This document shows positions 8,611 to 16,043 of a DNA stretch of 23,545 bases, in pieces. How positions within the stretch are numbered: position 1 is the stretch's first letter; each line of letters starts with the position of its first letter. Source of the DNA: Thermoplasmata archaeon. GTDB lineage: Archaea; Thermoplasmatota; Thermoplasmata; Thermoplasmatales; Thermoplasmataceae. The stretch lies in contig JAKBRR010000005.1 in the NCBI GenBank assembly GCA_021845325.1, forward strand, positions 1-23,545, in the 5' to 3' direction. A model generated the notes under the pieces. It ran no database searches, was not told the origin of the DNA, and was given only the letters and a program-made list of their open reading frames with translations. The position numbers were made by a program, and so were the translations under genes.

Positions 8611-9425
8611 TTGATTGGTTTTAATAAATCTGATTGGTTATTAGTTTTTAAATTAATTTTATTATTATTTTTAAGTCTCTCAGTTATAAATTCATAATAC
8701 CTTTTTGAAATTTCAAAGCCTGAGAAATTTCTATTCATTGACTTACTTACTACCGCAACCTGTCCTGAGCCTAAAAATGGATCCAATATAAGATCGTTTT
8801 CTTTACTTGAATATTGTAATATTTTAGTTATTAATTCAGTTGGTAATTTCGTAGGCGTTTTATCTATTCCATGCCAGTATTCTCTTTTAATTTCCCATAC
8901 ATCCTCTACATCATGATAACGTAAATCCCGTTTATTTACTACCATACCTTTATCATATCTTGAATATGGATAGAATACACGTTTTTTCGGATTTTTACAT
9001 ACATATAAGCAATGATAATGGGAGGTTACAAACTTATTTTTTGTCACTACACCGAACTGATATTTCCATATAATGTGATTGATCGTTACAAATCCTACAT
9101 TATCTAATGCGTTTAAGATATCTTTAAGATTGTTCCAACCAGAAAAAACATACATGCTTCCAGTTTCTTTCAAAATTCTGTATACTTCACTCATCCATTT
9201 AAATGTAAAATCATAATAATCCTCTTTTTTAATTTCATTGTAGCCCTCTAAAACTGAAGATTGTGTTCTGTGATAATTGTTTCTATGTGGTTTAAAATCT
9301 ATACCAAAGGGAGGATCTGTTATTATTAAATCTACAGAATTATCTGGAATATTCTCTTTCATACCATTTATACAGTCTAAATTGAAAACTTTGTTTTCAA
9401 AATCATAATTATGTTCTTCTTCCAT
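8586..9425 (-). CDS. DNA N6-adenine/N4-cytosine methyltransferase (beta class)
   Basis: A 279-aa SAM-dependent DNA methyltransferase. Motif IV, TDPPFGIDF (residues 36-44), comes first; the target-recognition part lies in the middle; motif I, DPFLGSGQVAVVSK, with the following GFEIS acidic loop, comes near the C-terminus. This IV-TRD-I order defines the beta class of amino-methyltransferases, which methylate adenine N6 or cytosine N4; DPPF does not decide between them. A Shine-Dalgarno AAGGAGTGAGAGG lies directly before the ATG, inside the end of a 22-codon frame. It probably protects the cell from the convergent putative endonuclease. All motifs are intact, so the enzyme is likely active. Confidence 0.9.
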   Translation of the reverse strand: MEEEHNYDFENKVFNLDCINGMKENIPDNSVDLIITDPPFGIDFKPHRNNYHRTQSSVLEGYNEIKKEDYYDFTFKWMSEVYRILKETGSMYVFSGWNNLKDILNALDNVGFVTINHIIWKYQFGVVTKNKFVTSHYHCLYVCKNPKKRVFYPYSRYDKGMVVNKRDLRYHDVEDVWEIKREYWHGIDKTPTKLPTELITKILQYSSKENDLILDPFLGSGQVAVVSKSMNRNFSGFEISKRYYEFITERLKNNNKINLKTNNQSDLLKPINQQNFEYE

Positions 9426-9429
9426 CCTC

Positions 9430-9498
9430 TCACTCCTTTATATCAAATCTGTTCTTTAATTCATTGTGAATTAACTTATTATCTAGCATTATATCCAT
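9430..9498 (-). CDS. 22-aa leader-like ORF before the methyltransferase
   Basis: Starts immediately after the TGA of the 61-aa ORF and in the same frame (TGA then ATG), and ends 4 bp before the methyltransferase ATG, so that its last codons contain the methyltransferase ribosome site. It could couple translation of the two, or be the last part of a longer protein cut by the TGA at 9499-9501. Too short to judge by composition. Confidence 0.3.
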   Translation of the reverse strand: MDIMLDNKLIHNELKNRFDIKE

Positions 9499-9684
9499 TC
9501 AATCCCCACTTTGTTTTATTACACATCTTAATGATCTTACTCTCTTTAATCTTTTCTTTTGGTTCCATAATACAGATTTGATTATATTCAAATCTCTCCA
9601 TTTTTCATAATTATCAAGTTGATTATGTAGTTTTATTTTTAGATATGCTTCCGTCCTTAATCTTACTACAATTAAAACGTCCAT
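9499..9684 (-). CDS. Small basic ORF, 61 aa, upstream of the methyltransferase
   Basis: No family recognised. The peptide is basic, particularly in the last third (KKRLKRVRSLRCVIK), which could contact nucleic acid. It begins 13 bp after the stop of the membrane-protein gene and runs in frame into the 22-aa ORF, separated only by a TGA. Its position just ahead of a methyltransferase is where controller proteins of restriction-modification systems sit, but no helix-turn-helix is evident. A minus-strand TATA-like TTTATTATAAAG occurs near 9698-9708. It may equally be a degraded gene. Confidence 0.35.
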   Translation of the reverse strand: MDVLIVVRLRTEAYLKIKLHNQLDNYEKWRDLNIIKSVLWNQKKRLKRVRSLRCVIKQSGD

Positions 9685-9697
9685 ATTTCTTAGGACT

Positions 9698-10174
9698 TTA
9701 TAATAAATTTTGCCTGTTCTTCAATCCATAGACGGACTTTGTGAAGTCTTTTTTTGGATTCTTTCTGATCGGCATTACGTGATAGAATGATGTCATCAAA
9801 GCAGGTAGAGACCAAATCTGGTAGTAAATGGCTATTGTCTGTAACGGACCTGTTGTGAAATATGCAGAGATGTTAGCCATTATTAAAATTGCAAGAGCTC
9901 CCGATAGAGTGAGTAACACATCTATGATGTCGCTTGCATTTTCAAATAAACTGTTTGTAACTGGCAACGAAATAACTGCGGCTGTCATAGCAATTATTCC
10001 TGCAAAGAATAAAGAATACACTGTTATGAGTGCGTAGGATAAGTTAGATGAATTATATACACTTAAGACATTTTTGTAGTCTATAGAAGTGAGTATACAC
10101 CAAATGAGTGTAAAAAAACTACCAATTATTGTTCTGAGTGGAATATGTATAATAGTATGTTCATCCTTTTTCAT
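9698..10174 (-). CDS. Four-helix membrane protein of unknown function
   Basis: A 158-aa protein with four predicted membrane segments: about residues 13-29 (RTIIGSFFTLIWCILTS), 47-70 (ALITVYSLFFAGIIAMTA and on), 85-105 (DVLLTLSGALAILIMANISA) and 111-130. The ends are charged, with a short N-terminus MKKDEH and a basic tail from about residue 135 (MPIRKNPKKDF), so the tail probably faces the cytoplasm. I know no family for it. Small membrane proteins are common cargo of archaeal plasmids. It is followed after 13 bp by the 61-aa ORF and then the methyltransferase, all on the same strand, so one transcript is possible. There is no strong Shine-Dalgarno; a TATA-like CATATATAATG lies just upstream. 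Confidence 0.65.
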   Translation of the reverse strand: MKKDEHTIIHIPLRTIIGSFFTLIWCILTSIDYKNVLSVYNSSNLSYALITVYSLFFAGIIAMTAAVISLPVTNSLFENASDIIDVLLTLSGALAILIMANISAYFTTGPLQTIAIYYQIWSLPALMTSFYHVMPIRKNPKKDFTKSVYGLKNRQNLL

Positions 10175-10458
10175 ATTCTTTCATTATATATGTATGCGAA
10201 TACAAAAACATTTGTTTTAATCAAAAGAATTAATCCATAAGCGAAGAGGGATGTTATCAAACATCAAGTAATTTCAATATATACCTTATCCTTGTTAATG
10301 AGGAGTTTTTACATCTTTAGCCATTATTAACATTTTTGCCAACTCTTTCATTTATCTATTTCTTGGGACTTAAACCCTATCTTTATTATTTGAGAAGAGA
10401 CATCTTTTACTCTTTGCCATAATTAGATATTTTTCCAGCTATATATATAGTTAATGTT
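10175..10458. other. Intergenic, A+T-rich
   Basis: No gene is supported. AGCTATATATATAGTT near 10438-10452 is a short near-palindrome directly after the stop of the 44-aa gene on the minus strand, and could mark either transcript end or a promoter for the membrane-protein gene. Confidence 0.35.
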
Positions 10459-10593
10459 TTAGTGTACTTCCACCCTTTGATTTGCTGCCTTTCCAAACGA
10501 TCTCTGCAATCTGTTGTTCAAATCCACAGAAACGTGCAGCATCTTTCTACCCAGTCTTTTTGTTCTCTTTTTTATTGAATCTGCGCCATCCAT
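10459..10593 (-). CDS. Small basic protein, 44 aa, last gene of a three-gene set
   Basis: Its ATG overlaps the TAA of the upstream 199-aa gene by one base (TAATG), and the ribosome site AAGGAGG lies within the last codons of that gene, so it is very likely translated. The peptide is strongly basic (SIKKRTKRLGRKMLHVSVDL, residues 6-25), with a strand-like LHVSVDL followed by a helix (NNRLQRSFGKAANQR). That strand-then-helix pattern with a basic arm could be a minimal ribbon-helix-helix DNA-binding protein; this is inference from pattern alone. Confidence 0.6.
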   Translation of the reverse strand: MDGADSIKKRTKRLGRKMLHVSVDLNNRLQRSFGKAANQRVEVH

Positions 10594-11192
10594 TATTTTT
10601 TCCTCCTTTCTACATTCTCAACCTGATATTGCAGATGAGATAACAGCTTGGAAACCTTTGAAAGTTCTGCTTCAATGTTACCTTTCAGGAATCTTCTCAG
10701 ATAGACTCCTCCTGCACCATCATCCTCTGCCTTGTTCAGTTTATTGATAATCATACCTAAAGAATCCAAAGATTTATTGATTACCCTCTTCGGGTTATGA
10801 AGCATATAACTGTTCATTTCGTTCATTGCGTTCTCCTTTTCCTGTTCCAACTTCTCCAATTGTGCCCTGTGATATTTATCCAAATTGTCGGGTGAAAGAA
10901 AGTCTTCTGTTTTCAATATGTCTTTTGTTTCCATTGTTGATTTTCCAATGAACTCCAAAGCATTTATTGTATCCCTTTCTATTCTCAACGATGATTCAAG
11001 TGGGTTTTGTTTTAGCCTTTCATTCCACTTATCTGTTATTGAGTTTGCAATCTTAATAATGGAATCAAAGACACCGTTTATTTTTTCCAGAGCCATGTCT
11101 GTTCTTATGTTTGCTTTTTGTTTTTCAAAATCATTCAGTTCTACCTTTATTTTCTTTAGATTTTCTTCCAGTTCGTCGTAGTTATTCTTCAT
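10593..11192 (-). CDS. Coiled-coil protein, 199 aa
   Basis: Almost entirely helical and highly charged. Heptad-like stretches occur at residues 3-30 (the first ends with ELNDFEKQK) and about 110-135 (DKYHRAQLEKLEQEKENAMN). No enzyme motif, membrane segment or cysteine pair is seen. Downstream it ends inside the ribosome site of the 44-aa gene; upstream it begins 5 bp after the stop of a 128-aa coiled-coil gene. Three co-directional genes this tight form an operon, and shared coiled-coil character suggests the products bind one another. Possible roles include partition or scaffold proteins of the plasmid, but no ParA-like ATPase accompanies them, so I leave function open. Confidence 0.68.
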   Translation of the reverse strand: MKNNYDELEENLKKIKVELNDFEKQKANIRTDMALEKINGVFDSIIKIANSITDKWNERLKQNPLESSLRIERDTINALEFIGKSTMETKDILKTEDFLSPDNLDKYHRAQLEKLEQEKENAMNEMNSYMLHNPKRVINKSLDSLGMIINKLNKAEDDGAGGVYLRRFLKGNIEAELSKVSKLLSHLQYQVENVERRKK

Positions 11193-11197
11193 TTCTT

Positions 11198-11569
11198 TTA
11201 GTTCTTCTTCGGTTTATCCCTTTCACGGCCAAGAAATCCGATTTTTTCCTGAATGCTTTTTAGATCCTCCTTAGCCTCCTCATTCTGAACTATCCCTTCA
11301 AGAGATTTCTTAACACCATCCAGATATAACGGATTGTCAGGATCGCATAGCTCCCGGATTGTTGGTTGCAATGCTTTGTATTTTTTGAAGATGAACTTAG
11401 CCGATGAGGGATTGCGCTTCATGAATGAGTAAACCTGCCTTATGTCTGCTGAACTATCCAGAAGGAATGATTCTGAATCGAGCCAACTGACCTTTTCTTT
11501 CAACCTTTCATTTTCTTCTTTAACCTGAGCATAGTAAGACTTTCCGTTCTCTCTATCCGACTTAACCAT
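11198..11569 (-). CDS. Coiled-coil protein, first gene of the three-gene set
   Basis: From the chosen ATG (MVKSDRENG) the protein has about 123 aa. I prefer this start over the earlier one at 11584 because TATA-like CTAAATAG (about 11593-11600) is 25-27 nt upstream, giving a leaderless transcript. Residues 12-30 (SYYAQVKEENERLKEKVSW) form a short coiled coil like a leucine-zipper; the middle is helical (ADIRQVYSFMKRNPSSAKFI) and the tail is basic (GRERDKPKKN). No known family was recognised. N-terminal zipper, helical core and basic tail suggest a DNA- or protein-binding oligomer, but that is inference. Confidence 0.65.
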   Translation of the reverse strand: MVKSDRENGKSYYAQVKEENERLKEKVSWLDSESFLLDSSADIRQVYSFMKRNPSSAKFIFKKYKALQPTIRELCDPDNPLYLDGVKKSLEGIVQNEEAKEDLKSIQEKIGFLGRERDKPKKN

Positions 11570-12063
11570 AATATAAAGAATCAATAGAACTATTTAGTTT
11601 TAATTGAATTTAACACAATTTTAATAAAATTTTAATAACCACAATCTTTCACAGAACCTATGTATTTCTAATTCATCCGGCAATCCTCATGCTGAATTTT
11701 AAAAAAAAGTTGAGAATGTATGTTAAAAGCCATAATGTAACTATACATGCGACGCCTCTTAATATCGAATTTTGAATTTGAGATTTTGGATTGTCATTTG
11801 ATCCATGCCATCGAACCAATATTCGATAGTTTCCTTTAATTTCCATAACTTTGTCGATCTATCGAAGTCTATATCATGATTATCATGGGATTTCATAATT
11901 TCTAATTTCTCTGAATTCAGAAGCCTGTCAAAATTAATTCAGAGACATTAGGGTAATGTAATCTCATTCAGGTTGAAAGGATAGCCTTAAAAGGAATTAT
12001 ATGAGTGTAAGATAATAAACATACATAGAAGATTAACGTCCACCTATCATGAAGCATTAATCT
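11570..12063. other. 494-bp gap with a small possible gene
   Basis: Contains the TATA of the coiled-coil operon near 11596 and a very A+T-rich tract (11590-11640). The motif ATCGAA or its complement recurs several times between 11763 and 11870, partly because of one short minus-strand frame listed separately. The remainder (11900-12060) shows nothing I can name. Confidence 0.35.
11759..11896 (-). CDS. Possible 45-aa protein or gene remnant
   Basis: A short minus-strand frame with natural-looking composition: HDIDFDRSTKLWKLKETIEY and WFDGMDQMTIQNLKF. The frame is open for another 14 codons above its ATG (FDRLLNSEKLEI), without a start, so it may be the tail of a lost gene rather than a complete one. 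No ribosome site is seen and no family recognised. Confidence 0.3.
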   Translation of the reverse strand: MKSHDNHDIDFDRSTKLWKLKETIEYWFDGMDQMTIQNLKFKIRY

Positions 12064-12882
12064 TTAAAAGCTATTTTTCCTATATTCCTCAAGACGTTGA
12101 AATTTTCGCGGAAACGAATCCAGAATAGAATTGTAGAGCGTTGACTCATCATTATAGTTGTATAGCGATTTGTCAATCTTGGTAAACTTATTCAATTCCC
12201 TAAATTTCTTTGGAATAGTCATCCTGAGATATGACCAATCATAGTTAGTAAATTCTAAGCCATCAAAGTGTTCATATTCATCCAATTTTTCATACAGTTC
12301 TTCTATTGGAATTTCTATAAACATTGGTTCTGGAAGGGCTATGGCATAAATTAAGGTAGCACTAATGTTCTGCCTTGCCAACTTCAATAACAATTTTAAC
12401 TGTGTATTGTTGAATTCAATCCTATGATCGACCTTTGGTCCATATTGGCTTTTTATTTCACTGATTATTAGTCTGTGGTTCTGAATTCTTAAAAGTTCTA
12501 CCTTGTTAATTGAAACCAGATTTGAAGTTGCCAATAAAATAAGTTTCTTCCTTAAGAGTTTACCCTTATCCTTAACTGAAAAAGATCTTCTGATTGACTC
12601 AGTGTAATTTTTTTGATTTTTGCTAATATAAAATGTTTTATTCTTATTTTTGAGTATATCAAAGACTTGTTCTTCTAGCTTATCTGTATTAACATCCAAA
12701 ACCTTTAGTAGATTTCTTAATTGTTTTAAGTCTTCGTCGTTTATATCAATTCCCCATTCATGTGCATATGAGTGAGTAAAATACATGGTAAAAATATCAT
12801 TTAAATTGAAATGTTTTCCAATCAGATTTTCCATATAAAACCCGAACGGTTGCCTAAACTTTTGTTTAAGAGTCTTATCCAT
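12064..12882 (-). CDS. Putative PD-(D/E)XK-like nuclease, 272 aa
   Basis: The middle of the protein shows a core that fits a PD-(D/E)XK nuclease: a strand VELLRIQNHRLIISEIKSQ (residues 128-146) with the E-I-K pair at 142 and 144, then FNNTQLKLLLKLARQNI (157-173), a helix with a Gln like the Q-motif of VRR-NUC and resolvase-like nucleases, then a strand ATLIYAIALPE. The usual first Asp is not obvious, so activity is uncertain. The N- and C-terminal parts are not recognised. The ATG lies about 25 nt from a TATA-like TTTAAAATATTA (about 12900-12912), arguing for a leaderless message starting here. It could act on DNA in defence or in replication of the element; context does not decide. Confidence 0.55.
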   Translation of the reverse strand: MDKTLKQKFRQPFGFYMENLIGKHFNLNDIFTMYFTHSYAHEWGIDINDEDLKQLRNLLKVLDVNTDKLEEQVFDILKNKNKTFYISKNQKNYTESIRRSFSVKDKGKLLRKKLILLATSNLVSINKVELLRIQNHRLIISEIKSQYGPKVDHRIEFNNTQLKLLLKLARQNISATLIYAIALPEPMFIEIPIEELYEKLDEYEHFDGLEFTNYDWSYLRMTIPKKFRELNKFTKIDKSLYNYNDESTLYNSILDSFPRKFQRLEEYRKNSF

Positions 12883-13076
12883 ATTTTACTTACTATTCTA
12901 TAATATTTTAAAATAGCGTTTCTATCAAAATCCAACAGAATTGTAAATATGTAGTGTTCCATTGGTTCTGAATAGCCAATAACGTGTAATCCAACATCTG
13001 ATCCAACAAATACATCAATGCATCCAACAGTTTTATGACCTCTTGTTCTTTTGCAATGGCTTAGAAACCCCTGCAA
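12822..13076 (-). CDS. Doubtful 84-codon frame, possible remnant
   Basis: Needs a TTG start, overlaps the start of the 272-aa gene by 61 bp in another frame, and covers that gene's promoter. Yet residues 18-56 (CIDVFVGSDVGLHVIGYSEP and onward to ILLDFDRN) read like alternating beta strands of a real protein. Best seen as a fragment of a former gene; no family assigned. Confidence 0.25.
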   Translation of the reverse strand: MQGFLSHCKRTRGHKTVGCIDVFVGSDVGLHVIGYSEPMEHYIFTILLDFDRNAILKYYRIVSKIWIRLLNKSLGNRSGFIWKI

Positions 13077-13197
13077 AACCCAGTGAGGAGAGAGATCGGA
13101 TCATGGAAGGATCTAAAATAGAAATGGAACCGCTATCTGATCGTCAGGAAATCCCTTAACATTTAAATTTGGAATAATACGGGTTCTCCTTTGCTAT

Positions 13198-13217
13198 AAA
13201 CTTTCTAAGGAAAGTTT
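13198..13217 (-). terminator. Perfect hairpin after the two-gene unknown operon
   Basis: AAACTTTC (13198-13205) and GAAAGTTT (13210-13217) are perfect inverted repeats with a 4-nt loop. The hairpin lies 33 bp beyond the minus-strand stop at 13250 and could end that transcript, or act as an operator for the next gene. No long T run follows on the minus strand, so termination is only one reading. Confidence 0.4.
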
Positions 13218-13249
13218 AATCAAAGACTCTGAAAACTAAGATGTCTTTT

Positions 13250-14245
13250 TTAGTATCCTTTTGTTTCCTCTTTTGCGCCATCTATTGTTTTTTTAATTCG
13301 TTTTTTAAACTGTTCCTTTTTATAAACAAGTTCTCCACTTTTAGCAGGTTCATTTAGTGTCAAATCTGTTGATGAAATTACGTTCATATAATTTGGCAAA
13401 TAAATAGGTTCCATTGCGTCTGCTAAAGTAACTCCTTTTTGACAACTATTATATCTGAAGTCTTGACCGTTAATGCTAAGGAATGACCTAAACCTCGAGG
13501 GCTGAAGAATTTCTTGGAGGTCATTTATCACTTTGAACAAATTTCCCTTAAATTTTGGTGTGTGGCGAGTTCTGAAATTAATTGCTCTAGCCCTTTCGTT
13601 TCTATCCGACGAGGTAAATTTAGCCATCATCATTAATTCAAATCGAATATCTTGGCTAAAAAGTTCTCTTATATGTTCCTTGACCGCTACTTCAACCATT
13701 AGTTCTACATCTTCTATTCTAATGGCAGAATAAATAGTTTTTAATAGTTCGAGAGTTTTTAGTTCAGCATGTAACCAATACCTTTCATTTTCATCTCCTG
13801 AGTTTGTATCAATATAACTATCCATAGGAGCACTTGAGTAGACCAGATTTTTGACTGCTTCATCTCTCTCTATAGAATATTCCATGGTAACTCTGAAACT
13901 TTCTCCGTATTGTTCAAGTGCACTTGTATTTAAGTATATAGCATCATTCTTTATGCTGAATATTCCGGAAAGAGGCTGATAAGGCTGGAGAGAATGTATG
14001 TGAATCTTTGCTGGCACTGGGATATTTAACTTTACGTTCTTACTAGACTGAAATATTTTCTTTTTTAATTCAAAACCGGAATTAAACTCCATTGTTGATT
14101 CCTTTAATTTTATTCTTAACTCGGGATATATTGGGTGGGCCCCACTCTGGTTTAGGGAGGCAATAACATCACTGACTATTTTGAAAGAGTCTTTACTTAA
14201 TTTATAAGCCGATAAGCCATCAGATACTAATCGCGTTGGGTCCAT
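13250..14245 (-). CDS. Unknown protein B of a two-gene module, 331 aa
   Basis: No family recognised. The N-terminus (residues 1-32) is helical (LVSDGLSAYKLSKDSFKIVS). A strand-rich section follows (KLNIPVPAKIHIHSLQPYQ, then LSGIFSIKNDAIYLNTSA), and residues 155-200 are helical (WLHAELKTLELLKTIYSAIR). The C-terminal tail is very basic (YKKEQFKKRIKKTIDGAKEE). No membrane segment or signal peptide appears, so it is probably cytoplasmic. Its ATG directly follows the TGA of the 355-aa gene (TGAATG), with GAGGGGGA as ribosome site inside that gene, so the two are translated in step and probably make interacting products. The basic tail suggests contact with nucleic acid. Confidence 0.7.
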   Translation of the reverse strand: MDPTRLVSDGLSAYKLSKDSFKIVSDVIASLNQSGAHPIYPELRIKLKESTMEFNSGFELKKKIFQSSKNVKLNIPVPAKIHIHSLQPYQPLSGIFSIKNDAIYLNTSALEQYGESFRVTMEYSIERDEAVKNLVYSSAPMDSYIDTNSGDENERYWLHAELKTLELLKTIYSAIRIEDVELMVEVAVKEHIRELFSQDIRFELMMMAKFTSSDRNERARAINFRTRHTPKFKGNLFKVINDLQEILQPSRFRSFLSINGQDFRYNSCQKGVTLADAMEPIYLPNYMNVISSTDLTLNEPAKSGELVYKKEQFKKRIKKTIDGAKEETKGY

Positions 14246-15313
14246 TCATTCCCCCTCTAAAGTTATTAACTCAAAAATGGGAATTTTTATGCTACCACTT
14301 GCTGAACTTTCTATGATAATCTCTTCCGTTTCTATTTCAGGATAAACATTCCCTATGGCATCTAAATATAGGAATGTAAGGGTTAACTTGGTTGTCTCAT
14401 TTTGAGTTTCTATAGCAGAAAGTGGATTTAAGAGAGTAATTCTTTGACTACGCATACTTTCTATGGAATGAACCCAACTTTGAAACTGTTTATTTGCAGA
14501 AAATACGGAGTGAAAAACATCTGATATGGAATTTGACACATCGTTAACAAATTCGGGGTCATTTTTTTCCATTTTTTGCATTTGTTTTGATACTTTCTCG
14601 GAGAGACCTTTAAATTCATCAACATTATTATATTCACTATTTGAAAGTTTTTTTGCAATGGAGAAAAAATTTATTAGCATATCTAAAAGTTCTGCATGTT
14701 CCGCATACTCATATTTCAAATGGTTAAGTCCGTTAGTTAATTTAGTAATAAATTGGTTTGTTTCTTCTCCAAATAAATTTGTAAACTTAATATTACTCTT
14801 ATTTCCTGGAAGTATTAATAAAAGTGCCGCACCTATACCTTGATTTGCAATTTTTATCTTATCTTGATAAGTTGGGTTTAACATGGTCTTTGAGAATTCG
14901 ACCTTCATTCGTGTCGGTGCTGATAATAATTTCAGGTCAGGTCTAAAAAGTTTCAATGCATATTCTTTTCTCTCTTCCACATTATTGCCGTCTTTAGACA
15001 GGATAATATGAACATCTATATTTGCAATTTTAAAATTTTCGATCATTCTGTTAGACTTAAGAACAAAGCCGATGTATCCGTTCTCAATTACTTTACTTAT
15101 GTCTACTGTTCTACCATTATCTTGGAGTCTTACAAACTCCTCTGAGCTATTGTAAATATTTTCCATAGTAACGGCTTCGTCTGTTTGTATTGTGATCACT
15201 TTTAAATTATAGCTTGGTTCCCAGAGAATGTGACATGAAAAATTCTGACCTTGTAATCCATATGGGGGAACATATATTGAACGTATTGGATCAAGTAAAA
15301 TATCATTTTTCAT
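14246..15313 (-). CDS. Unknown protein A of a two-gene module, 355 aa
   Basis: No family recognised. The first 165 residues look like two beta-sandwich units: FSCHILWEPSYNLKVITIQT (residues 25-44) through the segment ending VHIILSKDG, and then TRMKVEFSKTMLNPTYQDKI with IKIANQGIGAALLLIL, the pattern P-x-Y-x-D-K-I-x-I-x-N-x-G-x-G of immunoglobulin-like or CARDB-like domains. Residues 190-290 are helical, with a possible coiled coil (LSEKVSKQMQKMEKNDPEF). The C-terminus returns to strands (TTKLTLTFLYLDAIGN and EIIIESSASGS). There is no signal peptide, which is unusual for such sandwich domains, so the protein is probably intracellular. TATA-like GTTTATATTC lies at about 15346-15355. It forms a tight operon with the 331-aa gene. 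Confidence 0.7.
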   Translation of the reverse strand: MKNDILLDPIRSIYVPPYGLQGQNFSCHILWEPSYNLKVITIQTDEAVTMENIYNSSEEFVRLQDNGRTVDISKVIENGYIGFVLKSNRMIENFKIANIDVHIILSKDGNNVEERKEYALKLFRPDLKLLSAPTRMKVEFSKTMLNPTYQDKIKIANQGIGAALLLILPGNKSNIKFTNLFGEETNQFITKLTNGLNHLKYEYAEHAELLDMLINFFSIAKKLSNSEYNNVDEFKGLSEKVSKQMQKMEKNDPEFVNDVSNSISDVFHSVFSANKQFQSWVHSIESMRSQRITLLNPLSAIETQNETTKLTLTFLYLDAIGNVYPEIETEEIIIESSASGSIKIPIFELITLEGE

Positions 15314-15455
15314 TCGGATTCCTATTTATAATAATGAGAAGATAGAATATAAACATAACTGTAACACTTTAGTTTTATGAAGTTAAATCGCTTGCGGAAT
15401 TTGTAATTTTCTTAACTGAAAGACCCATGTATCATCAATAAGTTATATTAATAGA

Positions 15456-15903
15456 ATGATTAAAATCCTAGCAGAAACGCCCCGAGATAAGAAGATCATA
15501 GATGTCCCTGTAAACGCTCATTAAAAAATATCCAAATGGAAGGTCAAAAGAATAGCGGATCTGGAGGAAATACCGGAGAACCAGAGGGAGAAGGACGAGG
15601 AATACAAAAAGATGCATCCATCCATCATTGAAGAGAGGAGAACGGATCATTCGAGAAAGCCTTTGAAATCCTGTGAAATCATAGAGCTGATGTATCCTCA
15701 TGCCAGGAAGGTTGAACTCTTTGCCAGATTTGTATATCCGGATTAGAAGGGTGTTGGCATGGAGGCAAAGACTAAAACGTATACCAAACGTTAGAGGAGA
15801 TAGGTAAACATCTGGGTTATACAAAACAATACATAGCACTACTCAAATCCCACCAGAAGAACAGAGGAGATCAGGAACCCAATTTAAGATTATTACTTGG
15901 ATC
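15456..15903 (+). pseudogene. Decayed MT-A70-type adenine methyltransferase C-terminus with helix-turn-helix tail
   Basis: One plus-strand frame runs from an ATG at 15456 to 15794 but is broken by TAA (15522-15524) and TAG (15744-15746). Between the stops are the C-terminal marks of MT-A70-like DNA N6-adenine methyltransferases: RTDHSRKP and ELMYPHARKVELFARF, followed by YPD-stop-KG where a Trp is expected. The catalytic DPPW half is absent, so there is also a deletion. After a change of frame near 15790 the reading continues with LEEIGKHLGYTKQYIALLKS, a good helix-turn-helix, up to about 15903. The fragment is therefore dead. A TATA-like GTTATATTAATA lies just ahead of the ATG. Confidence 0.7.
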
Positions 15904-16043
15904 AGTGTCGATTTTGTTTTGTATTTCGTTGGGGTTTGTTGATAAAACGATATCTTACATGATTATCATGGGTTCCAGACGTTCGGAGTGCCCACTTTTG
16001 GCAATCTTTCCGAAACCGGACAGTCCAGACAGTCAAAACGATT

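Noticed and set aside
11763..11870. ATCGAA/TTCGAT repeats as a second origin
   Set aside because: Only a few copies, irregularly spaced, mostly within a short coding-like frame; much weaker than the cluster at 16044-16336.
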